Shown piece after piece: positions 54,358 through 64,000 of a DNA stretch of 64,000 nt. The notes beneath the pieces were generated by a model. The model was given only the letters and a program-made list of their open reading frames with translations. It was not told where the DNA came from and did not search any database. The stretch comes from Cruorifilaria tuberocauda (Eukaryota; Nematoda; Chromadorea; Rhabditida; Onchocercidae), in NCBI GenBank assembly GCA_013365365.1, contig JABVXU010000178.1, positions 41,042 through 105,041 on the forward strand, given 5' to 3'. The translations under genes and the position numbers were made by a program. The number at the start of each line of letters is the position of its first letter. Positions within the stretch are counted from its first letter, which is position 1.

Positions 54358-54393
54358 TCTTCCTCTCTCTCTCTCTCTCTCTCTCACTCACTC
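54358..54393. repeat. (CT)n microsatellite
   Basis: TCCTCTCTCTC run ending in three CACT/CACTCA units. Intergenic, about 1.6 kb upstream of the GPCR start. Confidence 0.9.
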
Positions 54394-54782
54394 ACTCAAA
54401 GAAGATTCGAACTATATGAAATATCATATTCTATTAATCTATGTGAAAAAGAAATTTGATCATTTGAAAGGAATAATAAAAAAAGAGTCATTAGAAATAA
54501 TAATATCAATCAATGATAATAAATAAATAATTGATGATGTGAACTTAAATCATTCAGAATAAGAATCGTTAAGTAATCTGATCATATATGTATATCGATT
54601 TTCATGATATATCTATAGTATCATGCTATATATCCATGTCTATAGATAATATCATCAGTTGATATAATCGATTTTCATGATACCAATAATGAATGACCTG
54701 GTTGGAGTGCAGAGCATCATTATAATCAACATCTAATCAAAATTCGTACTCAATACTCACAATGTTTTTAAATATATATTAC

Positions 54783-55152
54783 CAAAAAAAATTTCAATGG
54801 TAGCATATATATGGTACCGTAAATGTATATGATACCAAATATATGGTACCAAGAACAAATAAAATTAATCATAATAATACTTTCAAGTATATAATATGAA
54901 AGAAAAATTTTCAATGAATGTAAAAAACAAAATCAAAATAATCATATGTAATGATACCAAAAGTGTATGGTAGCAAAAACAAGCGTATGATGTGAAGGAA
55001 AAAATATCAATGAAATTATGGTACCATAAATGCGTTATGTATGGTACTAAAAAACGATTCACAAGAAAAAATCAAAATAATCATAACAATACTCTTTAAA
55101 CCTGTATGATACTAATGAATGTATGGTACCACAAATGTGTGGTACCAAAAAA
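54783..55152. repeat. diverged tandem array carrying GGTACC / GATACC palindromes
   Basis: Five GGTACC sites (54813, 54845, 55020, 55127, 55141) plus variants (GGTAGC, GATACC, GGTACT) recur among shared words GTATGGTACCA, AATCAAAATAATCATA and TATCAATGAA. The copies differ in length, so the array is old and degenerate. Confidence 0.7.
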
Positions 55153-55758
55153 AAAAAGCAAAGCATTGGTAACATTCAAATGGTTATGAGAATCTTCAGG
55201 CGGAAGACAATAAAAGCCTATTTAGAACGTAGGTTTAACGATGTGCTGCTGCTCTCTGGTATCTCATCTCCTTCATGATTATCTCCGCCTTTTCTCCTCT
55301 ATCCTCAATTCCCTCCCTCCTCCTCAATTTCAACGGTCTCTTTTTACCTCATTTTTCTTTCTTTCCTGAAACGGAAAACATTCCGTTAAATTTCATTTTT
55401 GTACTATTTTCCGGTTATTTTCGAAGATTTTTTTTCCGAAAGGAACACTCGAAGAACATTTTCCTCTTCCTTGTTTACTTTAATCAATTAATTCTAAGTT
55501 CGCAGAGATATTTATGCATAATTAGAGGAATTATTATCATAAAAGTGATAAGAATTATTGTTGCATGGATGAAAGCGAAGGACGATGTCATACAAATTTG
55601 TTTTTGCTTTCCCTTTTCTTTTGTTGAAGTGGAAATTAATGTGAATCTCTGAAATTGTACTGCTAAGAGTGTTTTTTTGACATGTATCTATCTCGTTAAA
55701 TTTCTCATTAATCATTCTGATTATACTTCAAAATATTTAGTGTAAAAAAAGTTGTGTC

Positions 55759-55783
55759 ATGTGATATTCAGAAAATATCACAT
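55759..55783. repeat. perfect 10-bp hairpin
   Basis: ATGTGATATT (55759-55768) and AATATCACAT (55774-55783) are exact reverse complements with a 5-nt loop. Confidence 0.8.
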
Positions 55784-56191
55784 AACAACATTTTTTGCAA
55801 TCACTAATGTTGGATCTCGAATCTCGATAATGCTAGGAAAGTAAAAAAGTGGAATAGTTATAAGTTAATAGCTGTAACTGATAGTAATTTCATGTTATTG
55901 CAAGAAAAAGTAAGAAAAGTAAGAGTAGGTGAAGTAAGAAAAAATTACTAAAATAGAGCAAAAGTATTCTTGTTAATCTTTAGCATATAGCACATAGAAT
56001 TGAACACTGAGTAATTAATCAATTTCAAAATTTAATTTTTTCTTTGTCATACTTTGAACTAATTATTTTGGAGAGAAGAATTTGTATTGCCGTGCAATTG
56101 CACCTGAAAATTTTATCATTTTAAATGAAGTGTATATCAATGTAAGTAAAGAAGTAGCTGTGAAATTGCTATGCATATCATTCCAAGATAA

Positions 56192-56211
56192 CATATCACC
56201 TCAGTGATATG
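56192..56211. repeat. perfect 8-bp hairpin CATATCAC / GTGATATG
   Basis: Arms 56192-56199 and 56204-56211 around CTCA. Shares the TGATAT core with the hairpins at 53.0 and 55.8 kb. Confidence 0.75.
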
Positions 56212-59200
56212 ATATCAAGTACAAATGATGTTATGATTATGAAAAATACTAATCATTACAAAGTATTAAAATGTATTCAATTGAAAATATGAAGTTTCAA
56301 TTGACAGTATCAATTGATAAGTTTATATTATATTTGAAATAAAGAAGAAAACGAAAATAGGTTTTTTTTTTGGCCAAATTGATTAAATATGTCAATCGTT
56401 TATTCTTATGGTTTAATGGATCAATCTGTCAGTTTGTCTTTCCTTTTAGTATAAGACAAGTGAATGATTCAGTATTTTTAATTTTCGATTATATTTCTTC
56501 GTTACTATTATTTTCAATGAAATATTGAAAATTATCGGATGCATGCTAAACTTTATTGTGTTTAAGTATGTCACATCAAATATGTGTTTAAACCTTAATA
56601 TAAGTTGTTTACATCAATTTATATTTCGTTGTTGTAAACAATTTATATTTTCATATCAAAATTGATAGCATGTTAAAGTGATACAATTCTAGCCGGAAAT
56701 GACATTCATCTGATACCGGAAAAAAGGTTTGATGATCATATTTCATGTAATTGTCCATTTTCTTCAAATCCCTTCTCTCTTTCGAATCAAATACTCTCAG
56801 TTTTAGTTATATTTCAGAAATTATCAAAAATTATTGTAAAAAAAATTTTATTTGAAAAAAAAAGTAAAACAAAAGTTTGAAAAGCGATGGAAACTAATAA
56901 TATTACCGCTTCAGTCATTCGTCGATTTGCTTCGGGGAAAATTTTTTTGTTCGACGTGAAAGAAAAGACGAACAGCTAATAGACACTTCATTGTCTTAAA
57001 GTCAAATTAACCAAAAAAGGAAGGAAGAAAAGAAAACTTTATGTCAGCTATCAACCATTGGAGCAATGAAGATAAGTAAACGATAAGATTGATAATGAGT
57101 AAAAACTTTATCATTTAATATTAATTTTATTAAAATTAAAATCAATTAAAATTAAATTAAATAAAAAAAAATTCAATAAAATTAAAATTAATATTAATTT
57201 ATTATTAATTCACTTTACTGTATCTATTCGATTATAGTCTTCCTTTTTTCAGTAAAATAAAAATTTTTAACTGTCAAATGGAATTTTTTCTTTGATTTAA
57301 AAAAAAATTTAAAAAGAAGTTTGCTTCTGAAAAAAAAGTGAAAAATGAAGAGAAGTAAGAAAAAGAAAAATCGAAGAAAAGAATTTCAATTTTTAAAAAG
57401 CATCAAATTGAAATTGATTCTCTTTCTGAATTGATTAAAATTTTTTTAAACTTATTAAATATAATTGATTTTTCTTTTTTTTGGTTGATTTTAATAGGAT
57501 CAAAAGTTTTCGAGAAAAAAAAAGGAAAAAAGCTAAAAAATTCTGAAAAAATTATTGATGTTGAGCTTTTGCATTTGTTTAATTCACTTCAATCTTATCA
57601 AATAGGATTTGATAAAATTGAAAAATTTTTATTTAATTAAATTTTTGTCTGTGATGAATGCTATATTCAGAGTGGTGCAATTGCGCTTTCAGATTTGCGC
57701 TTAATTTTTGGCGTATTGAAGTGACAGTGATGGAGTGAGCTAAGCTGATGATAATCGTGAATTATGAATTTTTCGAAGCTGTTTATGGAACGTTTGAAGC
57801 AAACAAACTTTAAAAAAAAATTTTTTTTTCTTTTTTGGCCATCTTATGAAAGTCTGTTTTAAAGTATTTATGAAGTTTGTATTGAAGTTGAAGTATTAAT
57901 TATATTAAAATTATAATTTACAAATTAAATTAAATTTCTTTTCTGCAAATAAAAATTAAAATTAAAAGAGAGAGAAAATAAACAGAGAGAAAAGATTACT
58001 GATAAAATTAATTTTAGTGAAAAAAAAAGTGCGAAAAGGTTTAAAGCTTAAAAAATCCGATCAAAATATTAGGAAATTTTGGTTATGACCATCAAGTCAT
58101 ACGTTTCCCCATTTTTCTCTGAATTAAATTAATAATAAATGAAAAATCGAACGGAAATTTTAACACGAATCGATTCGAGTTCAGTAATAACTTCAACATA
58201 AATTGAAAAATTACGTGAAAAACGTGAAAAATGTCAACAAATTGAAGTGCATTAGTATAGCTGCATTAGTATAACAGTTAAATACTAAATCATTTTTCGA
58301 ATTATCCATGAAAATGAGAAATAAAATCTGCTTGTTAGAATTTTATGTGCTACGAATTTTACACATGATTTATGATTATCATTACCTTTAAGTGTACTTA
58401 TAAAATTTCATTAGTATATCTGTTTCTATACGTAAAAATTTCTTTTAAATTAAAATTTGAAATTTTTTCTTGCATTTATTAAAATGGATTGAACGCAGAA
58501 ATTTGTGCAATTTTCAATTGAGCTTAATAATTTATATTAAATGTTATCGTACGTGTTACAATGATATTTTTAAATATGACGCATGTTTTACCATTTAAAT
58601 AAAAAATTGGTTTTAAGTTAAATGATTTTTCAGAAATCGAACAGTAGAAGTAATTTTTCCTCTCTTAATTTATCACCTGTGTAAAGTGCCACAAAACACT
58701 TTAAAACTTTCAAAAAACAATGATTTAATGAATTTGAATGATTTCAATTGCATAGTCTTCCGGAAATTTTCCGGAAGTTATCATTAAGAATGAAAAAAAA
58801 TACTTTATATTATACTACGAATATTATCTAACTGATAAAGTTACAAATTAAGCAAAACAATTTCATGTTACAATAATACTCAAGGTATAATTTTAGGCTA
58901 AAATGGATGAATCATTGTATTTATTAATAAAATTTCTAGGGAAATAGAAGCTTTATGAAATGAAGCTTAAAATAGTCAAATCATTTTATGGCGCTTTCAA
59001 TCACTCATCTCATACTTTATGCTGTTAACAAATGATTTTTAACTTTATACTTTAAAGTAAGCTTTCAGAATGGTTTCATATCAAATCGAAATTTATCACT
59101 GGAAAATTATTACGTTTAAAATAAGTGAAATAACTCATATCTTGCTGAAAAGAAAAGGATTTATCATCAAAGAAGTTATCATGAAATTTATCGATCAAGG

Positions 59201-60610
59201 AATTCATTGATTGATAACAGAAAATATTGATAAAGCTTTTTTTTTTAAATAATTCTATTCATTTTCTGTAATTTTTAAAATAGATTAGAAAAAAATGTAA
59301 ATTTTATTTGCAAAAGTATTTGAATAATTCAAGTAATTGTCAACTTGAATCAAAGATTAAATCAAATTAAAAAAAAATGACTTGATTTTAGTACTTTTTT
59401 TTTGAATAAATTGAATTAGCCGGGAAAAATCTTTCAAAAGTATGTTGCAGCATTAATATATTGCAATTTTTATTCAGCATGAATTAATTAAGAAAAGAAA
59501 CTTATTTAGTATTCTTACTAGCAAAGTAAAAATTTCAAATAAAATTTCATCAAATTGAATCAATTATCAGCAGTTAGTGTTAGCGATACTTTTCTCTTCA
59601 AATTACTTAAATATTATATCACTAATCATCAATCATTGATTATTATCACTTGACAGATTAGATATTATTCGATGAAATCGATTAATTTGAACAGCTTATT
59701 ACTGAGAGAGAATTAAAGAAACTTCAGGAAAGCACAAAATAAAGCAGTAAATTTAATAAAGTTTTACATCCTTCAGATAATAGATTGTAAAATATGAGAA
59801 AGATGATTAATGAATCATTTTCAATGATAAAATTATCATTTATTTTTAGCATTATCGCTATTATTTATCACTAAATTCCTTTCAACAATTTAGAAGATAT
59901 CAACTGATAAGTAAAACTATTTAAATGTAAGATTGTACTGAAATATAACATTTATTCAGTCGTAAATTAAGCCATTATCATTCTTCCTCGACGATAAAAG
60001 TATATCCTAATTTTATGTTAAATTGTAATTTTAAAAAGTTTCACATTTTCCGATCAATTCCAACCGAGATTTATTATTGTACAATTGCTAAGATTAAAAT
60101 CAAGAAAAGAGAGCGAAGAGCTTAATTATTAGCCTATTGAATGACAATCTTATCATTGAAATTTATTTCTTAATTATCACTCTCATACTTTGCAATATCT
60201 TATCAGCTGGTAAAATTATCCCGAGGAAAGTGATATTTCCCAATGTAATTATAAATAGCATTTAAGACAGTTCCTTATTTAACAAATACAAATGAAAGCA
60301 ATATTTCGAAGCAAACAAACAACCTGATCCATTTTGCCGGAATTAATTTTGATCATGAAATGTTTGAACTAAAATTTGCAATATTGATTTCTCTCTTTCA
60401 CTTTTTTCTTCAATTATTTAATTCCTTAGCAAATAACATTTTAATATTCAAACGATAAATTTGCAAGTATCACAATTAACTTTCCATAAAGTTTGAATTT
60501 TAAATACATCGTATATTCAGGAATTTTTTTTGCAACAATTAAAAAATTTAAAATATTCAAACTATAAATATCAAACAAAGAATGTCGAAAAACAAAAATT
60601 CAATAAAAGA

Positions 60611-63390
60611 TTATTGTAACTGAATAAGCTGAACATAGGAAATTAGCATTAAAACTAGCAGAACAGAATAAGCAAATGAAAAGAATGCATAAGCAATAAG
60701 TAAATATTGCAAACTGAGCAGTTGTTGAATTGCGTAAAATGATGACGAGGAAACGGAAGGCGCAATTGGTGAAAATGTTGAAGTTGACTTGAAATTCTGA
60801 AAACTTTACTTCGTCGAGAAGTTACACTGGCAAATTTCAATCATTTCTTTTTTCTAAGACTATGACAATTTGAGAAGTTTAAAATTCTTCCTAAGTGTAT
60901 TAAATATATAAAAACACTAATGAAAAACTTAAGTATATTAAGCATATACTTAAGTTACACTTAGTAAGTTTTAACTTGATTTATTTTGGACAAGTTTCCT
61001 TTTATGATGAATTTATCGAAGTTTAAATAGTACAATTTTCAATTTATTTTCATAAAGCACAATTATTTCAAATTTTATTGATTATTTTTGACCGTAACGT
61101 ATGGTTTACCTGTAAGTTAATATTATGAAGATAATTGCCGTGAACAATCGAAATAATAAAAGGAAATGTGAAATCAGTAGATGATGAAATTATACGTTGG
61201 GAAATCTTCGTGTGAATATATTCAGTCAAACCAGGTCGCATGCTGTGTGTTCTATCTCAGTTCATTGTCACTTCACTTACTTCAAAGGATGATTACAGGT
61301 CAAGGGATGAGTAGAGGTTAATTAACCACCGTCTTAATCTTAAAGGGATGATGAAGGATTTGTCACTTACCAATTCTCATTTCAATTGTTTCAATTAACT
61401 CATTAAGTCGTATCCTATGACCTTTACCCTTCATGCTATTAATTCACTACAGTACAAGAATTTCTTCATCTTTTTATGATGAGCGTTATCTTATCAAATA
61501 CGGAAGATTACCCTTTTTAGCTAATTGTGGTTACTATCAGTTCTGAATAAAGCATTGACGTTAACTTGTAGCTTAATTCTCACTTAACTGAAGTATAACT
61601 CAACGGTGTTCAGTAAATCAAATCAAATCAAACCCAACAAATTATTCGTCAGGAATTTTAAATTCAAAAAAGTTTATGACAATAATTAAGAACCATACTA
61701 ATTAGATAAAACTGCGCTAATTATTGTAGCTGATCGAAACTAGCCGGGAACCATCTGATAGTGATAAAACAATATAATGATTGGAGATTTCACAGTGATT
61801 TTATTTTCATTTTTTCTCTTGTAACTGACAATTTTTGATAATTTTCCGGAATAAATTATTGATTAAAATTCGGAAAATAAGTAAAAAAGTAATTTCAATT
61901 GACAATTAAACCTGTATTGCAACATTCTTAGAAAGCGTAAAAATCGGTAATTGCGCTAATTGTTGTGGCTGATCGAAATTATCCGAGCCATCTGATAATG
62001 ATACTCCATTGGTCAGTATGGATGGATGATCAATCAATCGACTCACACGTATTGCTTCAATTGCATCTACAAGTAGCTAAATAAAATTTAACTTTGAAAT
62101 TTCATTATTTAAAAATCTTGATTTATTGAAATTTCATTTCTATTTTTCGAAATTACTTTTTAGTTATGTTTATGTGACGTTTACGTAATTACCATTCACT
62201 TTATCTCCTGGATGTCTACATAATTACCTTATACCAACTATTCTTTGATTCATGATCCCTGTTATCGCTCAACCTAGGAAATATGTGTATGGATTTTCAC
62301 TTGTCACAATTCAACATCAGAAAACGATCGAAAATTTTAAAACTCACTGAGCACAAACGGCGACTGAGTAGGAAACATGAAAAGTGGTACTAATGTTGCG
62401 ACGAGTGACGTGATAGCGATTTGCGAGGTACTTTTCGTTGGTCGCAAAACACAATAAAGTGTTATAAATGCGGCTATTGCAAAAAGTGTCGGTTGAAATA
62501 TTTCACATATCTAAAATTTTTTATAAACATCCCCTTGCTGTTGTTTTTTTCAATTCTTTTTTTCACTAAAAACTAAAAGAAACACAAGATATAGCTCAAA
62601 CAAAAGATAAGGGATAGATATGATAAAAGATAAAAAGAATAAAAAGCATTGATAATTGTAATGTTTTAAATTTGAAGAAAAAATCAATAATTCGTATGCT
62701 TGAATATAATAAAATGAGATGGAACTTACTAGCACAAATCTTTGTTCCCAATAATTGAAATGCTCCCAAATTAGCAAAATTTTCGTCATTTCTAATATAA
62801 TCAAAAGCAGTGAAAATAACATCTACAAGGAATTGATTTAAATAATTTAAGTGAAAATTATCAAAATTAATTTTTGTTGAAATTTTCATGCTAATAGTAA
62901 AAATGATGAAAGAAAAAATTTTGCTATATAAACTTTTGTTATCATTGTAATTTTACTTAAAAAGAAGTTGAATTATTAATAAAGTAATTGTTAGAGTAAA
63001 GTAATTGTTATAGTAAATGAACTATTTGTGATAGAGCGACTAAAGTAGTATTAGGAAATAAAAAAGTTTCATTCTGCAAAGCAACAAATTTTTAAGCTTT
63101 GATGTTTGAAAGAGAATTTGTTTTAACTTTTCAAATTAAAATTTTATCCTGATCTATTTCAAAAAAAAGAATGAGAGTACTTGAGTAACTGTCAAAATTT
63201 TTTGATAAGATACGATACGTTCAAGTCGTCTAGATCGTCGATTAATTTCTGATAAAATATCAAGATTTGGAGTACGATAGATTGCCGTCGAATTGCTCGG
63301 AATGGTTGTTTGCGGAAGTTCAAATTGATACGGTCGATAAAGACGATACGGTGATCTGTAAGCCTGTAGCGTATCATCGTACGCATGCAT
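60611..63390 (-). CDS. uncharacterised four-helix membrane protein, 5 exons, 268 aa
   Basis: Family not recognised. Exons: 63181-63390, 62730-62822, 62348-62510, 61912-62066, 60611-60796. They total 807 nt with phases 0,0,1,0 and one open frame. The ATG at 63390 is directly preceded by an in-frame TAA with no acceptor between, which fixes the start. The first 65 residues are hydrophilic and Tyr/Arg-rich (YRSPYRLYRPYQF, then INRRSRRLERI). Helices follow: TM1 about 69-90 (MLFSLLLIILEMTKILLIW, with a buried Glu), TM2 about 102-124 (ICEIFQPTLFAIAAFITLYCVL), TM3 about 130-155 (IAITSLVATLVPLFMF). Next comes a polar loop of about 75 residues, with SLSDGSDNFDQPQQLAQLP and a Ser run, then TM4 about 231-263. 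The protein stops just after TM4. An alternative acceptor for exon 4 at 62078 would break the frame. Topology is predicted from hydrophobicity only. Confidence 0.7.
60926..60956. repeat. perfect 12-bp hairpin in the last intron of the four-helix gene
   Basis: AACTTAAGTATA (60926-60937) and TATACTTAAGTT (60945-60956) are exact reverse complements with a 7-nt loop. Confidence 0.8.
61712..61766 (-). pseudogene. decayed partial copy of exon 4 of the four-helix gene
   Basis: About 55 bases match 61951-62003 of the real exon 4 (the part coding SLSDGSDNFDQPQQLAQ) at roughly four bases in five, in the same orientation, about 240 bases away in the following intron. The copy has a small length difference and reads into a stop in the corresponding frame, so it is not a usable exon. 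Confidence 0.75.
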
Positions 63391-64000
63391 TTATAGTTGG
63401 GATACAATAAATTTAAATTAACAATACTTCATTGTATTATTATAAATCGTTCTTTCATTTGAACCTGTCGAATTTTCATTTGCATATAAATTGAATTGAT
63501 AATTCTGAATGATATTTTAAACAATAAAAATTGGAAAAATATTGAGATCAACGACTTGTAATAAGAAGAAAAAAAGAGAAAAGAGATTGAAAGATTGTTT
63601 AGCAATAAATACTAAAATTGAAAAGAAAAAAGGAATTAACCTTTTGAGATAAATAGGAGAAGTGAACTGCATAGGTCCATTACTTTTTCATAAATCGATT
63701 ACAATTCAATTGTTTGTTTTTTTCTCATCGAAATTACATCTGAAAAATTATTGTTTAAAATATTATTTGCATGCAAAATTTATATCATATCAATTGATTT
63801 ATGCTATTATACATTACTTTGGACAATGAAAAAAAACAAAAATAAAAATTCTTTTCATTGTTGTTAATATCTTAAAAAACTAAAATGAAAAAGTATAAAT
63901 GGAATGAGTGGAAGTAAGACTGAAAATGTTATTTTGTATAATTATATGAAAGTATTTTTGTTATTGGCAAATTTTTTATCATACTTTTTTATGTAATTTT
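63391..64000. other. upstream flank of the four-helix gene
   Basis: Very AT-rich, with no supported exon on either strand. It should contain the promoter of the minus-strand gene starting at 63390. Confidence 0.5.

Larger units (their letters stand above)
52767..60610. other. long intergenic region upstream of the GPCR gene
   Basis: About 7.8 kb of AT-rich DNA between the GPCR start and the 3' end of the next minus-strand gene. It holds several TATCA/TGATA hairpins (53031-53097, 55759-55783, 56192-56211), a CT microsatellite (54358-54393) and a GGTACC-type repeat array (54783-55152). The longest open frame, 55275-55652 plus, has no recognisable motif and T-rich, Phe-rich composition, so I do not call it. 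Confidence 0.5.

Noticed and set aside
55275..55652. 125-codon open frame on the plus strand
   Set aside because: No domain or motif, Phe/Ile-rich as expected from T-rich DNA, no splice or neighbour support. I cannot exclude a small gene.
60655..60840. 61-codon frame on the minus strand starting at the ATG at 60840
   Set aside because: It overlaps the last exon of the four-helix gene in a different frame. Only the frame that continues from 61912 in phase 0 gives a helix and fits the splice junction.

Overview
The window looks like nuclear DNA of a nematode. It is strongly AT-rich. Genes are split into many short exons with TTTTCAG-like acceptors and GT donors. The protein set is animal: a monocarboxylate-type transporter, the ER stress kinase PERK, a KASH-domain nuclear envelope protein and a rhodopsin-family GPCR. 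Introns are long for a free-living Caenorhabditis, so a parasitic clade III (filarial-like) worm is my best guess. That is inference; no species-specific sequence was recognised. I saw no bacterial operons, CRISPR arrays, tRNA or rRNA genes and no recognisable transposon.

Layout. 389-5446 (-): SLC16/MCT-like transporter, 16 exons rebuilt from stop to start. 5.4-11.6 kb: gene-poor space between two divergent genes. 11581-18807 (+): PERK/pek-1, 21 exons from signal peptide to stop. 18.8-23.4 kb: non-coding, with a GC-richer promoter-like patch and a CA microsatellite. 23368-30962 (+): KASH-domain gene ending in PPPL, probably unc-83, with the 5' end unresolved and one apparent 1-nt frameshift in an A run. 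31.0-35.2 kb: convergent intergenic space. 35173-37712 (-): five-exon type I membrane protein made of two duplicated eight-cysteine modules, family not recognised. 39727-52766 (-): neuropeptide-receptor-like GPCR, eight exons, two introns above 4 kb. 52.8-60.6 kb: long AT-rich intergenic stretch with hairpins and a GGTACC repeat array. 60611-63390 (-): five-exon, 268-aa four-helix membrane protein, not recognised, with a decayed copy of part of its exon 4 in the next intron.

Exon models were made by hand from reading frame, splice dinucleotides and phase. For the transporter, kinase, cysteine-module, GPCR and four-helix genes the exon lengths add up to an exact multiple of three with open frame throughout, which supports the models. 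The genes do not form an obvious pathway; they look like ordinary neighbours on a metazoan chromosome. The least familiar items are the two-module cysteine protein and the four-helix protein. Recurrent TATCA/TGATA palindromes in the non-coding DNA are the main unexplained signal.
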